Assembly: GCA_963837365.1 (NCBI GenBank)
Contig: CAWIMW010000002.1
Span: forward strand, 62,001-126,000
Direction of reading: 5' to 3'
Source: CAWBXL01 sp963837365
GTDB taxonomy: Bacteria; Acidobacteriota; Terriglobia; Terriglobales; Acidobacteriaceae
Length of the DNA stretch: 64,000 bases
The position numbers were made by a program, and so were the translations under genes. The first letter of the stretch is position 1, and each line of letters starts with the position of its first letter. The notes below the pieces were generated by a model, which saw only the letters and a program-made list of their open reading frames with translations, was not told the DNA's origin and did not search any database. This document shows positions 1 to 9,629 of the stretch, one piece after another.

Positions 1-377
1 TGGCAGTTTCCGCGGTGCTGTTTGCCAACGTATCGCAGACAGCTCCCATTGGGACGCCGGTTTTGGATGTTTCCACGACTGGGCGGACCAGCGAGAGCGA
101 AACGGTAAGCAGTTCTACCGGTGACCTGGTCCTCCACGTGATCGCCGATGCGTTGCATATCACGGGAAATTTAGGAAGCGGAGAGACGTCCCGATCCCTG
201 GCGAACGATGGTAGCCCAAAAAACGGGCCAGGGGACGGCGATGCAAGTCTGTGGTTTTCGACCAAACCGGGAGCGGCCTCTGCTACAACAGTTTCGTCCT
301 CCGGCTGGGCCAGCGGCCCCGCTCCTTCGCCCAGAGTTATCAATGGCGTAGCCATTGCCATTCATGGGACCAAGTAG
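1..377 (+). CDS. 3' end of a secreted-type protein, paralogous to part of the giant FN3 protein
   Basis: The reading frame is open from the first bases (frame 3) to a TAG at 375-377, so only the last ~124 residues are in the window. Nearly the whole fragment matches a stretch of the convergent giant protein encoded around 7.68-8.05 kb: both share GTPVLDVST, SGETSRSLANDG and APSPRVINGV. By eye about 85% of residues agree, and DNA identity is also high. In the giant protein this stretch is one beta-rich extracellular module followed by FN3 repeats; here the protein stops directly after the module. Function is unknown; a surface or secreted role is inferred from the paralogue. The real start lies outside the window. 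Confidence 0.75.
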   Translation, partial: AVSAVLFANVSQTAPIGTPVLDVSTTGRTSESETVSSSTGDLVLHVIADALHITGNLGSGETSRSLANDGSPKNGPGDGDASLWFSTKPGAASATTVSSSGWASGPAPSPRVINGVAIAIHGTK

Positions 378-393
378 TTGCCATCGCACTTGT

Positions 394-430
394 ACAAAAA
401 AAGGCACGTGCCAACCTGCGGCACGTGCCT
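394..430 (-). terminator. Intrinsic terminator between convergent genes
   Basis: An 11-bp perfect stem (402-412 pairing with 420-430, arm AGGCACGTGCC, 7-nt loop) is followed, when read on the minus strand, by a run of eight T. It lies 56 bp past the stop of the giant minus-strand gene and 24 bp past the stop of the plus-strand gene. It fits termination of the minus transcript well. For the plus strand the stem is present but the T-run is weak. Confidence 0.8.
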
Positions 431-485
431 GATTTCTGACTAACCTGCTTCCCGCAATATTTACTTCAGCACCGCTTGCGCTTTT

Positions 486-3400
486 CTATGGCAGCAACCC
501 GAACGCCACCAACTGTCCTTGTGAAACGATGAACACCTTGCCGTTGGCCACCAGCGGAATCGTGAACTTCGTGCCTAATCCGAAGCTGTCGCGCGCCCCG
601 GCCTGCGTGCTGTTATACAGCTCGGTCGCAAGATTGTTGGCGTCGTAAGCCCGCAGGACACCATTGGTGGGACTGTTGTCCTGCATGGCCCACAGAATGC
701 CGTTGCTGGCGCCATTGGATGAGACCGCGAAAAATGCTCCGCGGTTGGGATAGGTTTCCGGCGACTGCGAAACCGATGCCGAAGACAGCACTCCGTTGCT
801 GAACTTAAATAGCCTGAGGTTGTCCGACACCGCGCCGAAATACACGCTGTCGTTGTAGAACACCGGGATACTGTAGTTGCCCTCTTCCGCACCTCCATGC
901 CGCAACACTCCCGGCAAAGTCTGGATGATCTGGCTGTCGCTGTTGGACTGGAAGTGGCCCATGTTGTCGCGGTTGATGACATAGATGGTCCCAGTCTTGG
1001 CGGCAGCTACCATGCGGTGAGGCGTCGCCCCGGGTTGATCAATCAACAAGACGGGGCCAGCCGACGACAAATCGAAATTGCCCGACTCCAAGTTTGCCTG
1101 ATCGAACGGCGTGAAGTAGTCCACGACACTCCCCGCCGGGCTGAGTTTCACCACCGTGTCCCCGTAATCGGAGCCGCCGCTGTTGGCGTTGAAGTTTCCG
1201 TTGCCGGTGGTAAAGAAGATATTGCCGCTGGCATCGGTGGCCAGGGCTTCTCCGCTCTGCCAGATTCCACCGCCGTAGCCGTTGGGGCTGACGCTCCACG
1301 CCATGACTTGCTGCAAGGTGGCCGCGTTATAACCGAGCACCCATCCATGCCACGGTTGGTGGTCACCGTGCGAAGCGTATCCGAGGTACACAACGCCGTT
1401 GCTCAAAAGCAAGCCAGGCCGCTGGTTTTGCCTTAACGAATCAAAGGGCAGGGTCCCCCCTGCTGATCCATTGCCTGTCCCCGGCACGCTACCGCTGATG
1501 ACCACCGGTCCGCCAAACTTTTCGGCCCCGGTGGTGATATCGAGTGCGTGCAACCGTTGCACATAGGTGCTGCCGCCTTCCTTGGTTTTGGCAACTACGT
1601 ACAGGGTGTTGGTTGCCTGGTCAATGGTCGGCGTACCGGTAATGCCGATTTCCGTGAGGATGTCCCCGCACTCGCCGGTATCGGCGCACGGCACTGTAGT
1701 GACACCACTCTTGAGGAAGCTTACCTGCCAGATAGGAACAGCGGACAAACCGTCGGCATCGAAGGCATACACACTATCGTGTTCCGTGGCGAGATAAACC
1801 ACGTTGTGGACTCCCTGGCCGGGAATGTTCACATTGGCGACATACAACGGCGAGGCATACGCCAGACCGTCAATGTTGTAGGCAAACAATTTTCCGAACT
1901 GGGTGGAATTGACATTGCCGGCAGTCAATACCGTCTCGTTCGAGTTGAGGCCGCTCCGCATGTTGTCATTGTGGTAGGTGTACACGCCGGGAAGGTTAGT
2001 GATGTACACAGTGGCGCTGGCAGTCTGGGTTCCGGTCGCGGTGACGGTGTGCGTCCCAACCGCAGGGGGAGGCGTATACAAGCCACCAGCTGTGATCGTG
2101 CCGGAAGCCGCTGATCCACCCGCAACTCCATCCACCGACCATGTCACACTGCCGCTGGCCGTGAATTGCTGCGTTTGCTGGAACGTCAATGCAACCACGC
2201 GTGGCGTCACCTGGAACCCGCTTCCCGTTCCCGACAGCGAAACCGACTGCGGACTGCCCAGAGCATTGTCCGCGACCGAAACCGACGAGATACGCGATCC
2301 AGTTGTGGTGGGTGTAAAGGTAACGTTGATGTCACAACTGGCCCCCGTCGCCAGTGTAGTTCCGCAGTTGTTGGTCTGCGAGAAATCCCCAGGATTACCG
2401 CCGGTGATGGTAATGCTCGAGATCGAAAGCGGCGCGCCCCCTGAATTTGTAAGCGTCACCGGAATCGGCGCGCTTGACGTTCCCGTGTTCTGCGCGCCGA
2501 AGTTGATGCTGGTGGGACTGAGACTTGCTCCCGGCAACGAACCTCCGCCGGCCACCGGCGTCCCCATGTCCGCCTGGATCTGGGCCTGGTTAAGTGCGAC
2601 GTTGTACACCCGCACTTCGTCGATGGTTCCGGCAAAGTATTGACCGAACGTGCTGTCGCTGCCGATTTGCAACGGCGTGGCCGAGGTCAGAATACTTCCC
2701 GCCACTGCTTGAGTGGCGACCTGAACCCCGTTGACATAGAAACTCAGAGTGCTTCCATCGTAGGTTTCCGCCAAGTGCGTCCAGGTACTGGTTGCCAGAG
2801 GGGCCGTGCCGAAGGTGATGATGTCGGCTCCATTGATCGTGGCTCCGCCGCCGGGAACACTACTGTGATTGGTCGTTCCTTCCAACAGGTAGTTGTCAGT
2901 ACCGCCTTTGTAGATCACGTCCTTCCATGCACTACTCACACTGGACGGGTTGACCCAGGCTTCCAGGGTCATTCCGGTGGTCAGGTGCAAAGATGCTGAG
3001 TCAGGGATGGTCACTCTCGAACTGGAACCATTGAAGGTCAGCGCCTTGCCGAACTTTCCGGCAGTTGCCCAGGTCGTGTTGGACACTGTGCCGTTGTTCC
3101 CGTTTCCCGAAAGATCAGTCACTGTCGTGCCCGTGCCTTCATCAAAGCCGTAGGCAGCGACCAGACCTGCAACCGTACCCAGGGTCGAAGTCGTGGTGTC
3201 CGGGGTATAAGCGCTGAAATTGCCCGCGGCGTCTGTGGCTTTCACCCGATACGTATAGCTGGTGCTGGGGATTAATCCAGTATCGCTATACGTAGTGCCA
3301 GGCACGGTGAGCAGCCGGCCAAAGCTTGAGCAGCCTGCGCCCTGGCAACGCTCGATCAGATAGCCAGTCACGCCGACATTGTCAGTTGAACCAGTCCAAC

Positions 3401-4199
3401 TCAGATTGATCTGGCTGCCGCTGACTGCGGTGACAATCAGGTTGGTTGGATCGGTCGGGGCCTGCGTGTCCGGTGCTAGGGTTGAAGTGCTGGCCACGTT
3501 GGAATAGCCGCTGAGATTGTTCGCCGCATCCGACGCTCTGACGCGGTAGCTGTAGCTGGTGGCGGCGGTCAGTCCAGTATTACTGAAAGTCGTACCGGTG
3601 GCCGTACCGATCTGAGTAAACGTGGAACATCCCGTTCCCGAGCAGCTCTCGATCAGGTACTGCGATACGCCAACATTGTCGGTGGAAGCCGTCCAACTGA
3701 GGTTGATCTGTGTGCCACTTACCGCTGTGGCCGTCAGGGTGGAAGGTGCAGTCGGCGCCTGCGTGTCCGGCGGCCCAACCTGCACGCCCATATCCGCCTG
3801 GATCTGGGTCGCAGTCAGAGCCACGTTGTACACCCGGACTTCGTCAATGGTGCCGGCAAAATACTGGCTGTAGAAAGTGTCCCCGCCGATCTGGAGCGGA
3901 GTGGCCGAAGTGATGATCGAACCGGTAATCCCCTGGCTGGAAACCTGCGTCCCATTCACATAGAAACGCATGGTTGTTCCATCGTAGGTCACCGCCAGGT
4001 GTGCCCAGGTATTGGCCGCTAATGCGGCTGTGTTGTTGAGCACCAGATCGGTCGAGCCGATCGTCGCTCCGCCTCCCGGCGCGCCACCGCTGCGGGTGGT
4101 GGTTCCTTCCAGCAGATAATTGTCGTTCCCGCCCTTATAGATCACATCACGCCATTTTGCGCTCACGGTGGACGGATTGACCCACGCTTCCAGGGTCAT
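486..4199 (-). CDS. Giant secreted FN3/LamG/beta-propeller protein, C-terminal segment
   Basis: This 1237-residue open frame is the C-terminal part of a protein that begins at 9427. In order it shows the rest of a LamG/concanavalin-like domain (about 1-135), two FN3 domains (150-335), a second LamG (345-545), a choice-of-anchor-D/HYDIN-like domain (555-660), an Ig-like segment (660-740), and a PQQ-type beta-propeller (745-1237) with repeats such as VVYLATEHDSVYAFDADG. The apparent start ATG at 4199 is internal: it is the M of the LamG motif GMTLEAWVNP. The frame breaks just upstream because an extra T precedes that ATG (GGCTATGACC, against GGAATGACC in the second copy). Probable role: a large cell-surface or secreted adhesin or carbohydrate-binding protein. 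No catalytic site is recognised. Confidence 0.8.
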   Translation of the reverse strand: MTLEAWVNPSTVSAKWRDVIYKGGNDNYLLEGTTTRSGGAPGGGATIGSTDLVLNNTAALAANTWAHLAVTYDGTTMRFYVNGTQVSSQGITGSIITSATPLQIGGDTFYSQYFAGTIDEVRVYNVALTATQIQADMGVQVGPPDTQAPTAPSTLTATAVSGTQINLSWTASTDNVGVSQYLIESCSGTGCSTFTQIGTATGTTFSNTGLTAATSYSYRVRASDAANNLSGYSNVASTSTLAPDTQAPTDPTNLIVTAVSGSQINLSWTGSTDNVGVTGYLIERCQGAGCSSFGRLLTVPGTTYSDTGLIPSTSYTYRVKATDAAGNFSAYTPDTTTSTLGTVAGLVAAYGFDEGTGTTVTDLSGNGNNGTVSNTTWATAGKFGKALTFNGSSSRVTIPDSASLHLTTGMTLEAWVNPSSVSSAWKDVIYKGGTDNYLLEGTTNHSSVPGGGATINGADIITFGTAPLATSTWTHLAETYDGSTLSFYVNGVQVATQAVAGSILTSATPLQIGSDSTFGQYFAGTIDEVRVYNVALNQAQIQADMGTPVAGGGSLPGASLSPTSINFGAQNTGTSSAPIPVTLTNSGGAPLSISSITITGGNPGDFSQTNNCGTTLATGASCDINVTFTPTTTGSRISSVSVADNALGSPQSVSLSGTGSGFQVTPRVVALTFQQTQQFTASGSVTWSVDGVAGGSAASGTITAGGLYTPPPAVGTHTVTATGTQTASATVYITNLPGVYTYHNDNMRSGLNSNETVLTAGNVNSTQFGKLFAYNIDGLAYASPLYVANVNIPGQGVHNVVYLATEHDSVYAFDADGLSAVPIWQVSFLKSGVTTVPCADTGECGDILTEIGITGTPTIDQATNTLYVVAKTKEGGSTYVQRLHALDITTGAEKFGGPVVISGSVPGTGNGSAGGTLPFDSLRQNQRPGLLLSNGVVYLGYASHGDHQPWHGWVLGYNAATLQQVMAWSVSPNGYGGGIWQSGEALATDASGNIFFTTGNGNFNANSGGSDYGDTVVKLSPAGSVVDYFTPFDQANLESGNFDLSSAGPVLLIDQPGATPHRMVAAAKTGTIYVINRDNMGHFQSNSDSQIIQTLPGVLRHGGAEEGNYSIPVFYNDSVYFGAVSDNLRLFKFSNGVLSSASVSQSPETYPNRGAFFAVSSNGASNGILWAMQDNSPTNGVLRAYDANNLATELYNSTQAGARDSFGLGTKFTIPLVANGKVFIVSQGQLVAFGLLP

Positions 4200-4770
4200 A
4201 GCCGCTGGTCAAGTGCAGCGAAGGTGCGTCGGGGATGGTGACCTCAGCGTTGGTCCCGTTGAAAACCAGCGCTTTGCCAAATTTGCCGGACGCGGTCCAG
4301 GTTGCGTTGACCAGTGTGCCGTTGTTTCCATTGCCGGAAAGATCGGCCACCGTGGTGCCGATTCCCTCTTCGAAACCGTACGCAGCCACCAATCCTGCGA
4401 CTGCGGACTGAGTGGTTGCGTTAGCGGTGTTGGAGTACGCACTGAGATTGTTCGCCGCATCGGTTGCGCGTACCCGGTAGCTGTACCCGGTACCCGGCGT
4501 GAGCCCTGTGCTGTTGAACGTTGTTCCCGTAGAGGTCCCGATTTGCGCGAAGGTACAACTTGCCGCCACGCACTGCTCGATCAGGTAGTTCGTAACTCCG
4601 ACGTTGTCCGTCGAAGCCGTCCAGCTCAAATTGATCTGGCTGGTGGAGATCGCGGTGGCCGCCAAGTTCGAGGGAGCGGTTGGCGCCTGCGTATCGGAAG
4701 CACTGTTGGTGGTTGCCGAGGCAGTGTTGGAATAGGGGCTGAGATTGTTGGCCGCATCGGTTGCCCGCAC
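4147..4770 (-). CDS. Giant secreted protein, middle segment (FN3-FN3-LamG start)
   Basis: This open frame carries the end of one FN3 domain, a full FN3 domain (DTQAPTAPSNLAATA then INLSWTASTDNVGVTNYL), and the first part of the LamG domain that continues in the other frame from 4199. It overlaps the C-terminal segment by 53 bp, and the two match the same LamG domain across one inserted base near 4199. It is a piece of the same gene, not an independent one. The apparent start at 4770 is internal to an FN3 repeat. Confidence 0.7.
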   Translation of the reverse strand: MRATDAANNLSPYSNTASATTNSASDTQAPTAPSNLAATAISTSQINLSWTASTDNVGVTNYLIEQCVAASCTFAQIGTSTGTTFNSTGLTPGTGYSYRVRATDAANNLSAYSNTANATTQSAVAGLVAAYGFEEGIGTTVADLSGNGNNGTLVNATWTASGKFGKALVFNGTNAEVTIPDAPSLHLTSGYDPGSVGQSVHRERKMA

Positions 4771-6115
4771 CCGGTAGCTGTAGCTGGTACCGTGGTGAGT
4801 CCGGTGTTGCTGAAAGTCGTGCCGGTAGCTGTCCCGATTTGAGCAAAGTTTGAGCAGCTTGCGCCTGGCACTCTCGATCAGGTATTGCGTGACTCCGACG
4901 TTGTCGGTCGAGCGTCCAACTCAGGTTGATCTGGTCTGGTCTGCTGCGGTCGCAGTCACGGTCGGGGTGTTGGCGGTTGCGTATCCGGAGTGATCGCGCT
5001 GGCCACGTTGGAGTAACCGCTCAGATTGCAAGCCGCATCGGGGCCGCACGCGATAGCTGTAGCTGGTGCTGGCGCACAGCCCGGTGTTGTGAAAGCGGTG
5101 CCGGTTGCGGTGCCGATCTGGGCGAAGTGCCGCAACTCGCTCCCGGGCAGCTCTCGATCAGGTACTGCGTCACGCCCACATTGTCGGTGGAAGCGTCCAG
5201 CTGAGATTGATCTGGGTGCCGCTCACCGCGGAAGCAGACAGACCGGCGGCACGGGCGCGCGTGTCGGGTGAGTGGGCCGCTGGCCTTCGAATACGCGCTG
5301 AGGTTCGCCGCCGCGCGCTGGCGCGTACCCGGTAGTTGTACCCCGTCCCGGCTGTGAGCCCCGTGCTGTTGAACGTTGTTCCCGTCGAGATCCCGATTTG
5401 CGCGAAGGTACTGCAGCTTACGCACTGGCACCTCGATCAGGTAGTTCGTCACTCCGACGTTGTCCGTCGAAGCCGTCCAACTGAGGTTGATCTGGCTGGT
5501 GGAATTGCGGTTGCAGAGAGGTTTGACGGGGTAGGCGGTTGGTATCCGCGGCCTATTTGTAGTCGCGCTGGCCACATTGGAGTAACCGCTCAGATTGCCG
5601 GCTGCATCCGAAGCTCTTACACGATAGCTGTAGCTGGTACCGGCGGACAGGCCGGTATTGCTGAAAGTCGTGCCCGTTGCCGTTCCAATCTGAGTAAACG
5701 TGGAACATCCGGCGCCCGAGCAGCTCTACGATAGGTACGCACGTTGTCGGTCGAGGTCGTCCACGAGATTGATCTGGGTGCACCGTGGCGGTCGCCGCCA
5801 ATCGATCGGGGTAGTGGGAGCCTGGGTATCGGGAGTGGCCGCACTGACAGCATTGGAATAGGGACTCAGGTTCCCACCTGCGTCGGTCGCGCGCACCCGA
5901 TAACTGTAGCTGGTTGCGTGGCTGAGGCCGGTATCGCTGAAAGTCGTGCCGGTCGGGTCCGCGATTTGCGTAAAGGTGTACAGCCAGTGCCGGACAGCGT
6001 CGACCAGGTATTGGGTAACCCCCACATTGTCGGTGGAAGCGGTCCAGCTCAGATTGATCTGGCTACTACTCAGCGCAGTCGCCGCCAGGGCTGAAGGCGC
6101 AGTCGGCGGTAGCGT
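4400..6115 (-). repeat. Six tandem FN3-coding units of about 285 bp
   Basis: Successive FN3 units begin after linkers coding for DTQAPT-like residues near 6110, 5822, 5540, 5256, 4975 and 4690, a period of about 285 bp. The units are very similar at DNA level. Further copies outside this array lie near 3.2-3.8, 6.8-7.7 and 8.4-8.7 kb. Such an array invites recombination and collapse during assembly. Confidence 0.7.
4771..5725 (-). pseudogene. Indel-rich FN3 repeat tract of the giant gene
   Basis: All three minus-strand frames contain alternating fragments of FN3 repeats (NLSWTASTDNVGVTQYLIES, YRVRATDA, FSNTGL), so the tract is coding in origin but has many small indels relative to the neighbouring repeats. 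For example, TGCGCCTGGCACTCTCG stands where sister repeats have TGCGCCCTGGCAACGCTCG. About three and a half FN3 units are involved. Either the gene has decayed here or, more likely given the tandem repeats, the assembly is poor. No independent gene is supported in this interval. Confidence 0.7.
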
Positions 6116-9100
6116 GTCCGGTGGCGGCGGGGCCGCTCCCAGTGGCGTGCTCATGTCGCTCTGAATCTCGGCCTGGCTTAGCGCCCGGTTGTAGATGCGG
6201 ACTTCATCGATCAGGCCATTGAAGTAATATCCGCTGCCTCCGGTGCGCCGCCCGATGTTCACATTTACGTTCTGGTTGAGCTGCGACGCCGGCACCGATC
6301 CCCGCAGCGTCCCGTTGTCCAGAACTCCGTTCACGTAGGTGCTCAGCGTCCCTGCAGCCGCGTCGTATACCCCGGCCACGTGGTACCAGGTGTTGAGGGC
6401 ACGCACCGTGGTGGAATATCTCTGGGTGTGCGCACCCGTACTTCCTGACACCGCTACCCCAAAGGTGTGCGGGCCGGTGTCGGGACTGGTCTTGAATTGC
6501 CATCCCCCAGCGCTGTCTGACTTGGCCACGATCTGACCGTCATCCGCAGGATTGGCCGCAGCGTTGATCCAGGCCTCGATCGTCATGCTGCCCGTCAATT
6601 GCAGGGCGGAGGGATTGCCCAGGTCTACATAACTGCCGGCGCCGTCAAACGACAACCCGTTCCCGTACTTGCCCCCGGTGGTCCAGGTCGCCCCTACAAT
6701 CGTCCCCGTCAGATTGTTCCCCGAAAGGTCGGTCACTGTCGTGCCGCTTCCTTCGTTGAAGCTGTAGGCCGCCACCAGTCCTGCGGGGATGGCCGGCGTA
6801 GTCGTCGTTGCTGTATTCGAGTAGGGACCGAGATTCCCAGATGCGTCGGTGGCCCGGACGCGATAGCTGTCGCTGCTGCCGGCACTCAAACCGGTGTTGT
6901 TGAACTGGGTTGTGGTGGAAGTACCGATCTGCGCGAAAGTCGCGCAGCCCACGCCCTGGCATCGCTCCACCATATAGTTCGTGACGCCGACATTGTCGGT
7001 CGCGGCCGTCCACCCTAGGTCGATCTCCGATCCACTCACCGCAACCCCGCCGAGATTGGCCGGGGCGGTTGGCGCCTGGGTGTCGCTGGCCGGAGTGGTC
7101 GCGGAGGCGATATTGGAATACGGCCCCAGATTGGGAGTTGCGTCCGACGCGCGCACGCGATAGCTGTAGCCGGTACTCGCACTCAGGCCCGTGCTGCTGA
7201 AAGTTGTGGCCGCAGAAGTACCAATTTGCGCGAAGGTGCAGCTGGCCGTCACACATCGTTCGATCAGATATTGCGTGACTCCGACGTTGTCGGTGGCGGC
7301 GGTCCAGCTTAGATTGATTTGGCTGGGCGAGGTTGCAGTTGCCGCCAGATTTGAGGGAGCCGTCGGCGGCTGGGTGTCGACAACAGCCGAGGTGGCCGCG
7401 CTGGCCGTGTTTGAGTAGGCAGTGAAGTTTCCCGCGCCGTCGGTGGCGCGCACCTGATAGCTATAGCTGGTGGAGGCAGAGAGCCCAGTATCGCCAAAAA
7501 CCGTGGTCCCCGCCGGCACCGTTCCCACCTGGGAGAAGCTTGTGCAGCCGGCGCCCTGGCACCGTTCAATCAAGTAGTTAGCCACCGCAAACGTACCCGT
7601 AGGGGCCGTCCAGCTCAAGTTGATTTGGCTGGCTGAAATCGCCGATGCGGTCAGTCCCGCCGGTCCGGCTGAAGCCGTTCCATGGATCGCAATTCCGACG
7701 CCATTGATAACTCTGGGGGAAGGAGCCGGGCCGCTGGCCCAGCCGGAGGACGAAACCGTCGTGGCCGGGGACCCTCCCGGTTTTGTGGAAAGCCACAGGC
7801 TGGCATCGCCGTCCCCCGGCCCGTTCTTCGGGAGCCCATCGTTCGCCAGTGAACGGGACGTTTCGCCACTTCCCAGATTTCCAGGGATGAATAACGCGTC
7901 GGCGATCACATGGAGGACCAGGTCACTGGTGGAGCTGCTCACGGTTTCGCTCTCGCCCGTCCGGCCGGCCGTGGAAACATCCAAAACCGGCGTACCCAGG
8001 GGGTTGCTTTGGGAAACATTGTTGAACAGCAGTGCGGAGGTTGCCAGTTCGTTCGGGTTGTCGATCGGATTCGAGATCACGACCGTGTTCGTACCCGCGG
8101 GCGGATTCAGCCAGTAATAAATTCTGAAGCGCCGGTTCCCGTCCCCGCCGGTATACCCGTTGGTCTCAACAATCTCGACCCCTGGAACTCCATTGTCTGT
8201 CACGGTCCAGCCGTCGGGATTGCTTCCATCGAACTCAGAATGCCAGGCGGCGAGGAGAAGCGGGTTGGGACCACTCACGTTGAGCAGCAAAGTGGCGGTA
8301 TTAGCAGAGGTGCCAAAACCGTCCGTGGCAGAGTGCGATTCAGTCACAAACACGGGCAGACCTGCGGCGCCGGATGTAGCAGCGCTTGCGGTATTCGAAT
8401 AGGCACTCAGGTTGTTTGCGGCGTCGGTGGCGCGGACGCGATAGCTGTAGCTGGTGTTCGCTGTGAGCCCGGTGTTGCTGAAGGTGGTTGCGCTGGCCGT
8501 TCCAATCTGGGTGAAGCTGCTGCATCCCGACCCCTGACACTGTTCGATCAGATAATTTGTGACTCCAACGTTGTCGGTAGACGCTGTCCAACTCAGATTG
8601 ATTTGTGAGCTGCTTATGGCATTTGCCGCCAACCCGGAGGGGGCTGTAGGAGGAGTCGTATCCGTGCCGCCGCTCACCGGCGTGCGGAACGCCACCATCT
8701 GCATGGCCCAGCGGCCTGAAGCCATGGGCGCGACCGCGCTGTAGCTTCCTACCGCGGTTACCGTGCGGTCTTCGACAATATCTCCATCCGGGTTGGTAAT
8801 GATTCTTTGTGTAAAGCCGGATCCAGGACCGGTGTAGTGAGTGGTTGTTGTGCCGGCGCCAAATATGAGGTCGGTAGCATTGGTGGTGGTGGCGGTTCCG
8901 CTGTTGCTGCTGGCGCTGTTTCCCGTGGCAGCCGCAGTCACGTCAACCGGGTTGGATAGGTCAGCCCCGCTGTATTCCACAATACGAATGTCAGGAAAGG
9001 CCGTGGCCCCGGAGAACTGCACGGTGACGGAGTTCGTACCCGCTGCGGCCGCAGCAATATTCTTTGCGTAATAAATGGATTGTGAAAGAAACCCAGATAG

Positions 9101-9427
9101 AACGGTCGGGCCAACCGCTAATTGATATACGTTGCCTTTGCTATCCGTCACCGAATTCACCGCAGTCGTGTTGTTGTTCCAACCAACTACGATGACGTTC
9201 AGATCTCCCGCAGCCTGCGCCGAGGTATAGGTCACGGAAACGCTGGTTGAAGATGACTGAGGGGTGGCGGAGTTCACCTGCACAAAGGAAATAGCTGCGG
9301 ACGCCGAGAGGGCCAGAGCAAAGAAAAGCAAAACCAATCGTGCGGCGAATGGAATCGGCTTACGGGGCCCGGAACAAGCACGATTCCTTGCGGCTGCCAG
9401 CAACGCGGGGGAGGTTGGACACACCAT
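5726..9427 (-). CDS. Giant secreted FN3/LamG protein, N-terminal segment with signal peptide
   Basis: The ATG at 9427 opens a protein with a long basic N-region (PRKPIPFAARL) and a hydrophobic core ending LALSASAA, a credible Sec signal peptide. After that come a beta-rich module (about 45-245), an FN3 (255-350), a second beta-rich module (355-575) that is duplicated at 1-377 of the window, four FN3 domains (580-940), a LamG domain (945-1120) and another FN3. The frame then breaks near 5.85 kb. Joined with the downstream segments the intact product would be about 2,980 residues. No catalytic domain is recognised; a matrix or surface function is inferred from the modules and from the adjoining polysaccharide locus. 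No strong Shine-Dalgarno is seen. Confidence 0.8.
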   Translation of the reverse strand: MVCPTSPALLAAARNRACSGPRKPIPFAARLVLLFFALALSASAAISFVQVNSATPQSSSTSVSVTYTSAQAAGDLNVIVVGWNNNTTAVNSVTDSKGNVYQLAVGPTVLSGFLSQSIYYAKNIAAAAAGTNSVTVQFSGATAFPDIRIVEYSGADLSNPVDVTAAATGNSASSNSGTATTTNATDLIFGAGTTTTHYTGPGSGFTQRIITNPDGDIVEDRTVTAVGSYSAVAPMASGRWAMQMVAFRTPVSGGTDTTPPTAPSGLAANAISSSQINLSWTASTDNVGVTNYLIEQCQGSGCSSFTQIGTASATTFSNTGLTANTSYSYRVRATDAANNLSAYSNTASAATSGAAGLPVFVTESHSATDGFGTSANTATLLLNVSGPNPLLLAAWHSEFDGSNPDGWTVTDNGVPGVEIVETNGYTGGDGNRRFRIYYWLNPPAGTNTVVISNPIDNPNELATSALLFNNVSQSNPLGTPVLDVSTAGRTGESETVSSSTSDLVLHVIADALFIPGNLGSGETSRSLANDGLPKNGPGDGDASLWLSTKPGGSPATTVSSSGWASGPAPSPRVINGVGIAIHGTASAGPAGLTASAISASQINLSWTAPTGTFAVANYLIERCQGAGCTSFSQVGTVPAGTTVFGDTGLSASTSYSYQVRATDGAGNFTAYSNTASAATSAVVDTQPPTAPSNLAATATSPSQINLSWTAATDNVGVTQYLIERCVTASCTFAQIGTSAATTFSSTGLSASTGYSYRVRASDATPNLGPYSNIASATTPASDTQAPTAPANLGGVAVSGSEIDLGWTAATDNVGVTNYMVERCQGVGCATFAQIGTSTTTQFNNTGLSAGSSDSYRVRATDASGNLGPYSNTATTTTPAIPAGLVAAYSFNEGSGTTVTDLSGNNLTGTIVGATWTTGGKYGNGLSFDGAGSYVDLGNPSALQLTGSMTIEAWINAAANPADDGQIVAKSDSAGGWQFKTSPDTGPHTFGVAVSGSTGAHTQRYSTTVRALNTWYHVAGVYDAAAGTLSTYVNGVLDNGTLRGSVPASQLNQNVNVNIGRRTGGSGYYFNGLIDEVRIYNRALSQAEIQSDMSTPLGAAPPPPDTLPPTAPSALAATALSSSQINLSWTASTDNVGVTQYLVDAVRHWLYTFTQIADPTGTTFSDTGLSHATSYSYRVRATDAGGNLSPYSNAVSAATPDTQAPTTPIDWRRPPRCTQINLVDDLDRQRAYLS

Positions 9428-9629
9428 GGGTATTCTCAGTTCACCTGAAATGTGGTTTATCTAGGCCTAATTTCGGTTAAGTTTGTTTATTCTAGCAAGA
9501 AGTTGCTGGTTCCCGGAAGACTACGTATGGGCAGGAGGTACTTGTGGATATTGACGGGTACACCCTGGATACACATCACTACACAAAACTGCAATCAAGT
9601 ACAAACAAGATGCAAAGTTTTTCCTTTAT

